Notes under the pieces: generated by a model
Database searches by the model: none
What the model was told of the DNA's origin: nothing
Seen by the model: the letters and a program-made list of their open reading frames with translations, nothing else
Made by a program: the position numbers and the translations under genes
From: Pseudomonas cyclaminis
GTDB lineage: Bacteria; Pseudomonadota; Gammaproteobacteria; Pseudomonadales; Pseudomonadaceae
Assembly: GCF_015163715.1 (NCBI RefSeq)
Contig: NZ_JADDUM010000066.1
Location: forward strand, 1 to 64,000
Length of the DNA: 64,000 bases
Direction: 5' to 3'
Part shown: positions 26,576 to 35,156 of the stretch, piece by piece
Layout of the letters: the number at the start of each line of letters is the position of its first letter
How positions within the stretch are numbered: the stretch's first letter is position 1

Positions 26576-28111
26576 ATGAAGAAGCTCAGTCAGGAGGAAA
26601 TCACCGACAAGCTGCACCAGGACCACTTCCCTCGGGGTCCAGAGCTGGAGCGGCTATCCGACCCACTCACTGATACGCCGATGCTGGTCACTCTGGAACA
26701 GTTGCGGCCTTACGAACACAACCCGCGCTTCATCCGTAATCCGCTGTATGACGATATCAAGGCCTCGATCCGTGAACGCGGGCTGGATCAACCACCGCCG
26801 ATAACCCGCCGCCCGGGAGAAACCTATTTCATCATCCGCAACGGCGGTAATACGCGCTTGGCGATTCTCGGCGAGCTGTGGCAGGAAACCCGCGACGAGC
26901 GCTTCTTCCGAATTCATTGCCTGTTCCGACCTTGGAGCAATGAACTCACCGCCCTACTCGGCCATCTGGCCGAAAGCGATCTGCACGGCCAACTCACCTT
27001 CATCGAACGTGCGCTGGCGGTAGCCAAACTCAAAACCATGCTCGAACCAGATGGCGCTGTGCTCTCGCAACGTGAGTTGGCACGACGTCTTGCCGCTGGA
27101 GGCTACCCGATTTCGCAGTCGCACATCAGCCGGATGCTCGACACCCTTGAACACTTACTGCCCGCCATTCCACAAACCCTGTATGCCGGATTGGGTAAGC
27201 CCCAGATCGAACGCCTGATCAGTCTGCGTAGTCAAGCTGAACGAACCTGGAATCGTTATCCAACCGCCACCATTGCGTTCACCGAGTTTTGGCTCGACAC
27301 CCTGGGCTCCTTCGATACCGACCCTGAATCCTTCGATCTTGAGCAGATCCAGGATGAACTGCTCGAGCGCATGAGCCGCTTACTCGGACAGTCCTACCGT
27401 ATGCTGGCCCTGGAGCTGAGCGATACCCAACGGGTCATCTCGACGCCTGGCGACGTCGTCACCACGCCCTCGGAGAACAGCCCTCTGCCGAGCGTTGATG
27501 GAGCCGCGCCTGGACCTCCCTCCTCCGAGTCCCGTCTCCAATCAACTGAGACCAGGACCCAGATCGAAACAGCGCGAGAGGAACCGCTCACACCGCCTGA
27601 GACCAATGCCGTATTAGCGGTCAGCCCTCCGTCACGCGTTCAACAGATTCGCGAACAAATCGAGCGCGACACTGCCACTGAAGCCGCACCGACAGTCGAG
27701 GCCTGCGCGATCGACGACATCTGGACCATCGCACCCACACTGGATAGCCCCGAACAACTGCGTTCAACCATCGCCGGACTGGCGCGGGAAATGGAGGCCG
27801 ATGCCGGACATCCCGAGAGCATCATCGATCAGTCGCATGGATTGGGTTTTGCCCTAGATATGGAGCGGGTAGATCTTGCGACACCTCGCTCGACCGGCGT
27901 TCACCTTCTGCTCCTGGCCCTGCTGCGCGCTCAAGACGAGGTGAACTGGGAGGATCGCAAGCAACTGCCCTCCGCCTTGTTCGGCCAGCTATTGCTAGGT
28001 GTCTACCAACTCCCACTGACAGATCGTCCCGCCGTGGACGTAGGACTGGAGCGACTGCCGACGGTCTGTTACTCAAACTGTATCGCCTCATTCGCCTGGC
28101 CCGTCGCCTGA
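26576..28111 (+). CDS. parB: ParB-family protein of PFGI-1-class ICE, C-terminal frameshift
   Basis: The N-terminal ParB/Spo0J nuclease-like domain is clear (LEQLRPYEHNPRFIRNPLYD, ERGLDQPPPITRRPG, FIIRNGGNTRLAILGEL), followed by the HTH (LAAGGYPISQSHISRMLDTL) and a long low-complexity linker. After GLERL (near 28056) the frame ends with unrelated residues. In the next frame the sequence reads ADGLLLKLYRLIRLARRLID and stops at 28160 in CCATGA, overlapping the DUF2857 ATG exactly as expected for this operon. A one-base deletion near 28057 explains it, either real or an assembly error. Role: partition/maintenance of the excised ICE. Confidence 0.8.
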   Translation: MKKLSQEEITDKLHQDHFPRGPELERLSDPLTDTPMLVTLEQLRPYEHNPRFIRNPLYDDIKASIRERGLDQPPPITRRPGETYFIIRNGGNTRLAILGELWQETRDERFFRIHCLFRPWSNELTALLGHLAESDLHGQLTFIERALAVAKLKTMLEPDGAVLSQRELARRLAAGGYPISQSHISRMLDTLEHLLPAIPQTLYAGLGKPQIERLISLRSQAERTWNRYPTATIAFTEFWLDTLGSFDTDPESFDLEQIQDELLERMSRLLGQSYRMLALELSDTQRVISTPGDVVTTPSENSPLPSVDGAAPGPPSSESRLQSTETRTQIETAREEPLTPPETNAVLAVSPPSRVQQIREQIERDTATEAAPTVEACAIDDIWTIAPTLDSPEQLRSTIAGLAREMEADAGHPESIIDQSHGLGFALDMERVDLATPRSTGVHLLLLALLRAQDEVNWEDRKQLPSALFGQLLLGVYQLPLTDRPAVDVGLERLPTVCYSNCIASFAWPVA

Positions 28112-28157
28112 TCGACTTAACGCTTACCCCTGAAGACAACTCACCGAAGGAGCTGCC

Positions 28158-28706
28158 ATGAGCCTGTCCTTCAATGTGCTCAACCAAGCCATGCTGACCC
28201 AGGTGCTGCATGAGCTGCGCCTGGGTAATCTACAACGCTGTAAGGCACTCGGACTGAGTGAGGACGATATCTACCTATTGCAATCCTTACCACCCACCAC
28301 GCTGTCACGCCTGGCCCATGCCACCGTCCCCTGGGTTGAGGTCAAGATTGACTCGCCGGTGCTGCATCGGTTGATCGAGCAAGCCGAACGCGACGAGCAG
28401 ATCGAACGCTTGATCAACCGGGCGCTCAAGCTCGGTGCCAGCAGCACCATCATGTACCAATGCTTCGGCTTGGCGCATTCGGAAACCGCTCTGCGCCGAC
28501 GTCTGCTCAAGATAGAAACCCGAAAGGGTCGCCCTCAGCATTTGAGCGAAGCGCAGGAACATGCGCTCTGGCAGCGATGGTGCCAGCTACGTACGCAGGA
28601 CGGTACCGAGGATCAGCTCGATGCCATGATGATGCTGGCGGAGGAGCAACAGATCAGCTTGACCATCGTCTGGCAGCAGATTGACCAGTACAGCAACGGA
28701 ACATGA
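28158..28706 (+). CDS. DUF2857 domain protein
   Basis: 182 residues, mostly helical (LNQAMLTQVLHELRLGNLQR, KALGLSEDDIYLLQSLP, QAERDEQIERLINRALKLGA), matching the DUF2857 family found between parB and the STY4528-type replication gene in SPI-7/PFGI-1-type elements. Ribosome site GGAG 6 bases before the ATG. It overlaps the next gene by 4 bp. Biochemical role unknown. Confidence 0.8.
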   Translation: MSLSFNVLNQAMLTQVLHELRLGNLQRCKALGLSEDDIYLLQSLPPTTLSRLAHATVPWVEVKIDSPVLHRLIEQAERDEQIERLINRALKLGASSTIMYQCFGLAHSETALRRRLLKIETRKGRPQHLSEAQEHALWQRWCQLRTQDGTEDQLDAMMMLAEEQQISLTIVWQQIDQYSNGT

Positions 28707-29491
28707 ACACTGCCCCTTCCAGCCGCTGGCAGCGTGTCCTGCAGCAATGCACCCAGCAGTTGAGTGAACGTTGGCCCGCACGCCCTACCACCGAACCACC
28801 CTCCAACCAGGCCCTACAGGCTGGCTTTCTGTTCAGTGGCCAATCACTCGAAGTCGTACCGCGTCGCCTGCTGTTGGATAGTCGGCTGACGCCGTTGGAA
28901 CGGAATGCCTGGCAAGTGTTTCGGCTCATGCTGCAAGGCCAGGGTGTGGTCACGCCGCGCTATGAGGATCTGCAGCCTTACCTGTCGAGTGTGCCTTACG
29001 GTGCGTCAGCCTCCCGTGAAACCATCGCTCGCGTCTTGACCATGCTCAGACTGACGCGCTGGCTCAGTTTGGTGAGTCGCGGACGCGATTCACTCAGCGG
29101 ACGTCTTCAAGGCTCTCTGTACGTCCTACACGATGAGCCGTTAACTCCCGCCGAAGCCATGGAGCTGGATCAGACTTACCTGGAACTGGTCGGACATACC
29201 CTCGGTCATGCGACCAAAGCTGTGCGGATTGTCGCCCAGCACGTTTTGGAAGAAATTCGCCAAGACACCCATATCGATCAGGGTCAGTTACCGACACGGT
29301 TCGACAGCTGGGGCGAACACTGGACGCAGCAGGGATTGGATCTGGCCACCGATGCCTCCGTGCACGATTCCGAACTGGGCAAAAATCACCGCGTTCGGAA
29401 TCGTGTGGAACTTCGTTCGGATTCCGAACCGGGCTTGAACGCCCCTATTTCCGGCACCGTTCGGAATCGAACGCCGCCTGTACTGTATTAA
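28703..29491 (+). CDS. STY4528-family ICE replication protein, N-terminal part
   Basis: A replication-associated protein of the STY4528 type: LEVVPRRLLLDSRLTPLERN, AWQVFRLMLQGQGVVTPRYE and a winged-helix-like segment SRETIARVLTMLRLTRWLS. This frame closes at 29491 after VRNRTPPVLY. The expected continuation (TVLKESTCTVPRATPAVDN, then LHWPDPLHLSPSERQAVAVA) lies in another frame downstream, so a one-base deletion near 29480 splits the gene. Together the parts give about 395 residues, the length expected for the family. Likely role: replication of the circular ICE form. Confidence 0.75.
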   Translation: MNTAPSSRWQRVLQQCTQQLSERWPARPTTEPPSNQALQAGFLFSGQSLEVVPRRLLLDSRLTPLERNAWQVFRLMLQGQGVVTPRYEDLQPYLSSVPYGASASRETIARVLTMLRLTRWLSLVSRGRDSLSGRLQGSLYVLHDEPLTPAEAMELDQTYLELVGHTLGHATKAVRIVAQHVLEEIRQDTHIDQGQLPTRFDSWGEHWTQQGLDLATDASVHDSELGKNHRVRNRVELRSDSEPGLNAPISGTVRNRTPPVLY

Positions 29492-29892
29492 AAGAAAGTA
29501 CTTGTACTGTACCGCGCGCGACCCCAGCGGTGGATAACCTGCACTGGCCCGATCCGCTGCACCTGAGCCCAAGCGAGCGTCAGGCCGTCGCCGTGGCGCT
29601 GAACAAGCTCAAACCTGCGGATCGTCAGGCGGTGCTCAACGAAGCGGGTGCACGCTGTACGGCAGGAGGTATCCGAAAACCCGCGGCCTATCTGATGGGC
29701 CTGATCCAGCGCGCACTGAACGGTGATTTTCGTCCTTGGGCAGGTCAGACAGAACACTCCCCCATTGCAGACCCGCCCCCAACAGCACCCGCACGCCCGT
29801 CCCGACAACAGGGCGAACCCGCCTCCGCCCTCGCCCAAGCGTGCCTGAATGAGCTGCGCCAACTGCGCGGCAAACGCCCTGGACGTCAGTAG
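29482..29892 (+). pseudogene. STY4528 C-terminal part in a shifted frame
   Basis: Open frame carrying TVLKESTCTVPRATPAVDNL and HLSPSERQAVAVALNKLKPA, then RCTAGGIRKPAAYLMGLIQR. This is the usual C-terminal region of STY4528-type proteins. A GTG at 29530 could restart translation but has no convincing ribosome site. It ends inside the long palindrome at 29886-29922. Confidence 0.7.
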
Positions 29893-29922
29893 ATTTGATG
29901 CCAGTGGCATCAAATCTACTGA
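29886..29922. repeat. 37-bp perfect palindrome (18-bp arms, 1-base loop)
   Basis: Arms TCAGTAGATTTGATGCCA and its exact complement around a single central G. No T-run follows, so it is not an ordinary terminator. It overlaps the end of the STY4528 frame and precedes a 210-bp gap before the TIGR03761 gene. A weaker relative of its core (TGATGCCA-C-TGGCGTCA) lies at 29994-30010. Such symmetry suits a dimeric regulator or initiator site, or a hairpin used in replication or transfer. Confidence 0.75.
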
Positions 29923-29993
29923 GTTCTACAGTGAGACCGCAAAGGGCCGAACCTGCGCAGTCCGACCGGTACGGCCAACGCCATCCCTGGAAA

Positions 29994-30010
29994 TGATGCC
30001 ACTGGCGTCA
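29994..30010. repeat. Second copy of the TGATGCCA-type palindrome core
   Basis: TGATGCCA, one spacer base, then TGGCGTCA (one mismatch), almost the same as the centre of the 29886-29922 palindrome. The two cores are about 98 bp apart, both upstream of the TIGR03761 gene; likely two sites for one binding protein. Confidence 0.5.
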
Positions 30011-30132
30011 CTCACGAACGTCTCCGAAATTAACCCTCACACCAAACCGAACAGACCGCATTCAGCTTTTTGGCTGCTCTTGACGATCATCTGTCACAAC
30101 GTTCCCGTCCAAGCCGATGCGAGGACAACACC

Positions 30133-30888
30133 GTGGCCGATCACTACCAACTCAACCTGGGCTCATTGCGCAGCAGCATCACCCTGACCCTGCACACCCA
30201 CCACGCTGCCCGTATCTGGCAAGGCCGGACCGCACGCGAAGGCGTCCACTCGATCATGGGCATGGCCGGCTACATCAGTGTCACCAACCTGATCAAACAA
30301 ACCGCCGCCCAGGACGATCCCTATGCCGACTGGGCCATCGTGCAACTCGAAGAAAAACTGATGCAGGCCAAAGCTGGAATGCTGGAACTGACTCAGCAAC
30401 TGGATCGGATCAGGCAGGACCTGCCGACACAAATCGACATGGGCGACAACCTCAACATCCACCCCGTCACCTTGCCGTTGTACATCGGCAGTCAGCTGGG
30501 TTTTCTGGCGGTCTACCTGCTGACCGACTACGACACCCTGGTGCGCCGGACCCTATTGGCCCATCACACCGCTTTGATCGGCCGCAGGGATATGGAGGCC
30601 TGGATCGATGACGGTGCCCATCTGCTGCGCAGTCTGTTCGGCCAGGCGCAACGCTATCGGCATGCCAGCGTCACACGCGATGACATGGCGGCGAACAATG
30701 CCCGTGCCATTGCGGCCATCGATAAATTGGGGTTGCCCCCCATGGACATCCTTGAGGGGCATCGCCGCTCCCAGTTCGCGCCGCCGATCATTCGTCGGGG
30801 CGCTGTGACAGTGGATGACCCTGACGCGTTGGCAGAGGAAACGGGAGAGCCATCTGCGACAGTGGATGAGCCGGAGGACGAAGCATGA
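30133..30888 (+). CDS. TIGR03761-family ICE protein
   Basis: 251 residues resembling the PFGI-1-class protein family TIGR03761: ITLTLHTHHAARIWQGRTAR, GVHSIMGMAGYISVTNLIKQ, YIGSQLGFLAVYLLTDYDTL, RYRHASVTRDDMAANNARA. The GTG start at 30133 has GAGGA 7 bases upstream and begins just before the conserved part. The acidic tail overlaps the next gene by 4 bp. Part of the maintenance/replication block; no enzymatic motif recognised. Confidence 0.75.
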   Translation: MADHYQLNLGSLRSSITLTLHTHHAARIWQGRTAREGVHSIMGMAGYISVTNLIKQTAAQDDPYADWAIVQLEEKLMQAKAGMLELTQQLDRIRQDLPTQIDMGDNLNIHPVTLPLYIGSQLGFLAVYLLTDYDTLVRRTLLAHHTALIGRRDMEAWIDDGAHLLRSLFGQAQRYRHASVTRDDMAANNARAIAAIDKLGLPPMDILEGHRRSQFAPPIIRRGAVTVDDPDALAEETGEPSATVDEPEDEA

Positions 30889-31403
30889 ATCCCATGATCC
30901 CGGCTCAACCAATGTCCTTCGAAGCGTTGACACCGGATGCCTATCGACAGCTCGAACACGCTGCCTCCCTAAAAGGCCTTTTAAAGCCCTTTAAGGGTAA
31001 GGGGGAGTTGGAGCACCTGGCGCAGGTGGCGAGGGAAATCGAGGCGCAGTTATGTCATCTGATGGAGGCTGTGGTGCAGCAGGCCGGACAGCCCCCGTAC
31101 TCACTGCTGGATATTCGATTGGTGCTGCAGAACACCAGCGCGGGCAGCGCCTTTTTGCGTTGGCGCAGCCGTGACTTCGCCCGTATGGGGATTGCAGTCT
31201 GGGAACGCCAGATGAGCAGAAAAACCCTGCCGCAGACCGTACGCGAGGGATTGCACCGTTTCGAATGCGAGCGTATTGCACTGAACCTGCAGATGAGCGT
31301 GGTGCATTCGCTCTACCGCCAGGCCTCGACCTGTGCGATCAAAATGGCCAGTGCCGAACGGCTACTGCGCCAGTTCACACCCGCAGTGGAGGTATCAGGA
31401 TGA
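30885..31403 (+). CDS. DUF3158-family protein
   Basis: 172 residues: GLLKPFKGKGELEHLAQVAR, YSLLDIRLVLQNTSAGSAFL, RWRSRDFARMGIAVWERQMS. This matches the DUF3158 family found just before ssb in this ICE class. ATGA overlaps on both sides indicate translational coupling. Function unknown; its place suggests DNA processing with SSB and topoisomerase. Confidence 0.75.
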   Translation: MNPMIPAQPMSFEALTPDAYRQLEHAASLKGLLKPFKGKGELEHLAQVAREIEAQLCHLMEAVVQQAGQPPYSLLDIRLVLQNTSAGSAFLRWRSRDFARMGIAVWERQMSRKTLPQTVREGLHRFECERIALNLQMSVVHSLYRQASTCAIKMASAERLLRQFTPAVEVSG

Positions 31404-31855
31404 GCACTTTTTTCGTCGGCGAAGGCAATATCGGCAGTGCGCCAGAGTTCCAGGAGTTCGCCTCAGGCAATGACGAGCCACGGCGTTTGCTACGGCTGAA
31501 TGTGTACTTCGACAACCCCGTGCCACGCGAAGGCAGCTATGAAGATCGAGGCGGCTATTGGGCGCCGGTTGAGCTCTGGCACCGCGAGGCTGAACACTGG
31601 AGCACGCTGTACCAGAAAGGCATGCGCGTGCTGGTCGAAGGCCGCACCGTACGCGATGAGTGGGAGGACGGCGAAGACAATGCGCGAGTGACCTTCAAGA
31701 TCGAGGCCCGTCGAGTCGGCATCCTGCCTCACCGGGTGCACAGCGTGCTCATGCGGGAGCGCTCCAGTGAACCGACGGCATCTCAAAATACAGAGCAGGC
31801 CGGTTCACCTGCGTCGAAACCCAAGAAACGCAGAGGGCAACCACCTATGGCCTGA
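31400..31855 (+). CDS. ssb: Single-stranded DNA-binding protein
   Basis: 151 residues with an OB-fold: MSTFFVGEGNIGSAPEFQEF, LRLNVYFDNPVP, WAPVELWHREAEHWSTLYQK, GMRVLVEGRTVRDEWEDG, then a short basic/proline tail. It lacks the acidic DDDIPF-type tip of chromosomal SSB. It probably coats single-stranded DNA during ICE transfer and rolling-circle replication. It overlaps DUF3158 by 4 bp. Confidence 0.85.
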   Translation: MSTFFVGEGNIGSAPEFQEFASGNDEPRRLLRLNVYFDNPVPREGSYEDRGGYWAPVELWHREAEHWSTLYQKGMRVLVEGRTVRDEWEDGEDNARVTFKIEARRVGILPHRVHSVLMRERSSEPTASQNTEQAGSPASKPKKRRGQPPMA

Positions 31856-32081
31856 CAGACTTCACGCATAAAAATTGCCCCTTTGCGCGAAGTTGCTGGC
31901 CAATTATTACTCGCTGCTCGTGAAGTCCCACCCTATTGCCCACGCTACAAAAAGGTAGTGGCCTCGGCCCATTCAAGGCTGCCCTCACCGACTAATATGA
32001 GGAACCTGCCATTCAGGTTTCTCATATCTCGCCACTGCTGTTTCCAACCACGCTGCTCCGAACTCAATCCGGAGCAGGTCT
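31856..32081. promoter_or_regulatory. Intergenic region with two inverted repeats before topB
   Basis: A 9-bp repeat (GACTTCACG at 31858-31866, CGTGAAGTC at 31919-31927) and a 14-bp stem with one mismatch at 31995-32008 / 32014-32027 around a CCATT loop. The second lies 55 bp before the topoisomerase start and could be an operator, attenuator or transcript end. No T-run follows. Confidence 0.45.
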
Positions 32082-34049
32082 ATGCGCCTCTTCCTCTGCG
32101 AGAAACCGTCCCAGGGTCGGGACATCGCCAAGGTACTTGGGGTCACTCGGCGTGGTGATGGTTGCCTGATCGGCACCGACTCAATCGTCACCTGGTGTAT
32201 CGGCCATCTGCTGGAGACAGCACCGCCTGAAGCTTATGGTGAACTATTCAAGAGTTGGTCGTTGGATCATCTACCGATCATTCCCGCGCAGTGGCAGGTC
32301 GAGGTCAAACCCAAGACCGCGGCACAATTCAACGTCATCAAGCGCCTGCTCAATGAAGCCACCACCGTCGTCATTGCCACCGACGCCGACCGCGAAGGTG
32401 AAATGATTGCCCGCGAGTTACTGGAGCTTTGCCAGTATCGAGGCCCTGTTCAGCGCCTCTGGTTGTCCGCACTCAACGAGGCGTCGATTCGCAAAGCACT
32501 GTCCTCGCTGAAGCCCGGCCAGGAGACCTTCCCGCTCTACCACTCAGCCCTCGCCCGCAGCCGCGCCGACTGGCTGATCGGCATGAACCTGAGTCGCTTG
32601 TTTACCCTCCTCGGTCGGCGGGCGGGCTACGATGGCGTACTGTCGGTTGGACGCGTCCAGACACCCACTTTACGTCTGGTGGTCGATCGGGATCGTGCGA
32701 TTGCCAGCTTCGTCTCGGTGCCCTACTGGGACGTGGAGGTGCACCTGTCCTCAATGGGACAACCATTCATCGCGTCGTGGCAACCATCACGCTCAGGACA
32801 AGATGAAGCCGGTCGTTGCCTGCAACAGGCGCTTGCCCGTCAGGTGGTCCAAACAATCACGGGCAGTAAGACCGCCACAGTACTCTCGCTGCAGACGGAG
32901 CATTTCCGAGAAGCGCCGCCCCTGCCCTTCGACCTGAGCACATTGCAGGAAGTCTGCTCGCGCAAGCTGGGGCTTGGCGCTCAGGAAGTCCTGAACATCG
33001 CCCAAGCCCTGTATGAAACTTACAAAGCCACCACCTACCCGCGCAGCGATTGCCGCTATTTGCCAGCGAGTATGTTCGATGAGGTACCCGCGGTACTCGA
33101 TGCCCTGCTCAAAACGGATCCCGCGCTACAGCCCGAATTTGAAAAACTCGATCGGTCATTACGTTCCCGTGCATGGAACGATGCCAAGGTCACCGCGCAC
33201 CACGCCATCATCCCCACCACCGAGCCAGCGAACCTTGTGCGAATGTCTGAGCAAGAGCGCCAAGTCTACGAACTGATTCGCAGCCATTACCTCGCGCAAT
33301 TTCTGCCGCATCATGAGTTTGATCGGACCCAGGTTGAACTGCAGTGTGGTGAAGAGCGATTGACCGCTGTTGGCAAACAGATCCTGGTCCAAGGTTGGAA
33401 AGGCTTGCTCTACGAAAACACCGAGGACGATGAGCCCAGTCAAAAATCCCAAGTCTTACCCGTCTTACAACAGGGCACGCGATGCGCAGTGGACGACGTC
33501 GAACTCAAGTCCATGCGCACCGCCGCTCCCAAACCGCTCACCGAGGGCGATCTGATCAAGGCGATGAAAAACGTGGCCAAACTGGTCAACGACCCCCGCC
33601 TGAAACAGAAACTTCGGGACACCACCGGTATCGGTACCGAAGCCACGCGAGCCGGCATCATCAAGGGATTGATTGATCGCGGTTATTTGCTGAAGAAAAA
33701 ACGCGCCTTGATGGCCTCCGCGGCGGCCCATACCCTGATCGAGGCGGTACCCGCTGCAATCGCAGATCCGGGTATGACCGCGATCTGGGAGCAGGCCCTG
33801 GACGAAATCGAAGCAGGACGTCTGACTCTGGATGAATTCGTCGCCAAGCAGGCGAGTTGGATTGCGCAATTAGTCGAACACTGCGGAACGCTCACCTTGG
33901 CGTTACCGGTCGAAACCGGTCCGACCTGCCCCATTTGCAACGCCTCAATGCTCAGGCGAAAGGGAAAATCAGGGCCATTCTGGTCGTGCTCTCACTACCC
34001 GGACTGCAAGGGCACTGTGCCGATCAGCAAAGGTACGCGTCGCCCCTGA
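32082..34049 (+). CDS. topB: DNA topoisomerase III (type IA), ICE-encoded
   Basis: 655 residues. Toprim domain at the N-terminus (MRLFLCEKPSQGRDIAKVLG and VVIATDADREGEMIARELL with the metal-binding Asp triad near 100), cap domains with SRADWLIGMNLSRLFTLL and VGRVQTPTLRLVVDRD, the active-site Tyr in YKATTYPRSDCRYLP (near 319), TGIGTEATRAGIIKGL, and a C-terminal zinc-ribbon with four Cys (CPICNASM and CSHYPDC). It unlinks DNA during replication or transfer of the element. Ribosome site GGAGCAGG before the ATG. Confidence 0.95.
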   Translation: MRLFLCEKPSQGRDIAKVLGVTRRGDGCLIGTDSIVTWCIGHLLETAPPEAYGELFKSWSLDHLPIIPAQWQVEVKPKTAAQFNVIKRLLNEATTVVIATDADREGEMIARELLELCQYRGPVQRLWLSALNEASIRKALSSLKPGQETFPLYHSALARSRADWLIGMNLSRLFTLLGRRAGYDGVLSVGRVQTPTLRLVVDRDRAIASFVSVPYWDVEVHLSSMGQPFIASWQPSRSGQDEAGRCLQQALARQVVQTITGSKTATVLSLQTEHFREAPPLPFDLSTLQEVCSRKLGLGAQEVLNIAQALYETYKATTYPRSDCRYLPASMFDEVPAVLDALLKTDPALQPEFEKLDRSLRSRAWNDAKVTAHHAIIPTTEPANLVRMSEQERQVYELIRSHYLAQFLPHHEFDRTQVELQCGEERLTAVGKQILVQGWKGLLYENTEDDEPSQKSQVLPVLQQGTRCAVDDVELKSMRTAAPKPLTEGDLIKAMKNVAKLVNDPRLKQKLRDTTGIGTEATRAGIIKGLIDRGYLLKKKRALMASAAAHTLIEAVPAAIADPGMTAIWEQALDEIEAGRLTLDEFVAKQASWIAQLVEHCGTLTLALPVETGPTCPICNASMLRRKGKSGPFWSCSHYPDCKGTVPISKGTRRP

Positions 34050-34092
34050 CACGCCATTGGAGATCAACATGAGTATGGGGGCGATGTACGGG

Positions 34093-34356
34093 TCAGTGCA
34101 TCATCAGCGGCGGCTGATCCCTCTCCAAGTCGCTTAGCGGTTGTCCGATTTCACGAGCCAGGGCGATGCCTGTCGAAATCCATATCTGCCCCAGTTCGTT
34201 GAACGCTTTCAGGTGAGCAGGATTTTCGTTGAGCCAATGGACAAGGCTGTCGAAGTGCTCGGGGTTATCAGGGCAATCATGAATCCTGATAAACAGTTCC
34301 AGTGTTCGATCCCAGACCAGATCCATGACGTTCTTGCTCTCCTCTTCCATGCTCAA
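34093..34356 (-). CDS. Small protein resembling the FecR N-terminal (DUF4880) domain
   Basis: 87 residues on the opposite strand to the ICE backbone. The central part (HFDSLVHWLNENPAHLKAFN, then ELGQIWISTGIALA) resembles the short helical DUF4880 domain found at the start of FecR anti-sigma regulators. The membrane and periplasmic parts of FecR are absent, so it is either a stand-alone domain protein or a fragment. The N-terminus (MSMEEESKNVMDLVWDRTLE) does not look truncated. Confidence 0.6.
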   Translation of the reverse strand: MSMEEESKNVMDLVWDRTLELFIRIHDCPDNPEHFDSLVHWLNENPAHLKAFNELGQIWISTGIALAREIGQPLSDLERDQPPLMMH

Positions 34357-34559
34357 CCTTTCCTCAGCTTGGCCCTATCAGACCGTACATTCACACTGGC
34401 CACCCTGGACTCTGATTCCAGGAGGAATAAAACCCACGTCGCGATACTTAGCGATTTCAGTCAATGTATCAACCTAACAAGGCGATACTCGACCGTTAAG
34501 GATGTTCATGTCAATGGGTCTTTGCTCAACCATTCGGGTTGAACTGGAGAACTCATCAC

Positions 34560-34901
34560 TTGGCACATAAACATCCAACCCAAGCCCAAATCGGGCGCAT
34601 GATCTCGAAGCACCGGACCGAGCGTAATCTGACCCAGGAAGAGGTGGCTGAACGCCTGGGGATCGGTAGCGAAGCCATCTCGCGCCTGGAACGCGGTGTG
34701 GTGGAGCTTTCCGTGGTCAAGCTGATGCAACTGGCGGACATTTTCGACTGTCGGATGGATGAACTGCTGACGGCGTCGAGCAATCGCCCCCATGACCAGG
34801 GTCAGATGATCGCGGGTCTGCTGAGTGGACTGAAAGAAAGCGACCGCGCCTTTATCCTGGCTACCGTCGAACAATTGGCCGCTCATCTCGCCAACAAGTA
34901 A
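34560..34901 (+). CDS. XRE-family helix-turn-helix regulator
   Basis: 113 residues. Standard HTH_3 domain (QIGRMISKHRTERNLTQEEV, AERLGIGSEAISRLERGVVE, LSVVKLMQLADIFDCRMDEL) followed by a helical tail. The start is uncertain: TTG at 34560 has GGAG 10 bases upstream, while TTG at 34539 and ATG at 34599 are alternatives. It is divergent from the DUF4880-like gene and precedes the structured intergenic region. Likely an ICE switch regulator. Confidence 0.8.
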   Translation: MAHKHPTQAQIGRMISKHRTERNLTQEEVAERLGIGSEAISRLERGVVELSVVKLMQLADIFDCRMDELLTASSNRPHDQGQMIAGLLSGLKESDRAFILATVEQLAAHLANK

Positions 34902-35111
34902 GCTCATTCGCTCGCATTTGATATAAGGCCGCGGAGGGGGGCGCTCTCTGCCTTGACGCCGCCCCACCCGCTCTGCTGTAGTGCCTCAAGATCATCGCCA
35001 ACGGCGACCCAAGACCGATTCGCTCCGGGCAGTTCGGTCGGACTCTTAGAGTTCGGAGCCTTCTCTTCTGCGGGATTTCGTTCCCGTTTTGTGCTCGACC
35101 AGATCGTGGTG

Positions 35112-35156
35112 GCGGATGACCACTGTTGCCTCTGCCAGGCAATAGCGGTCATCCGC
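35112..35156. repeat. Strong 20-bp stem-loop
   Basis: Arms at 35112-35131 and 35137-35156 pair at 18 of 20 positions around a CTGCC loop; the outer 10 bp (GCGGATGACC / GGTCATCCGC) are perfect. It is the strongest structure in the gene-free region. There is no T-run on either side. Confidence 0.75.

Noticed and set aside
29470..29500. Programmed -1 frameshift in the STY4528 gene
   Set aside because: No X-XXY-YYZ slippery heptamer in the right frame; a simple indel is more likely.
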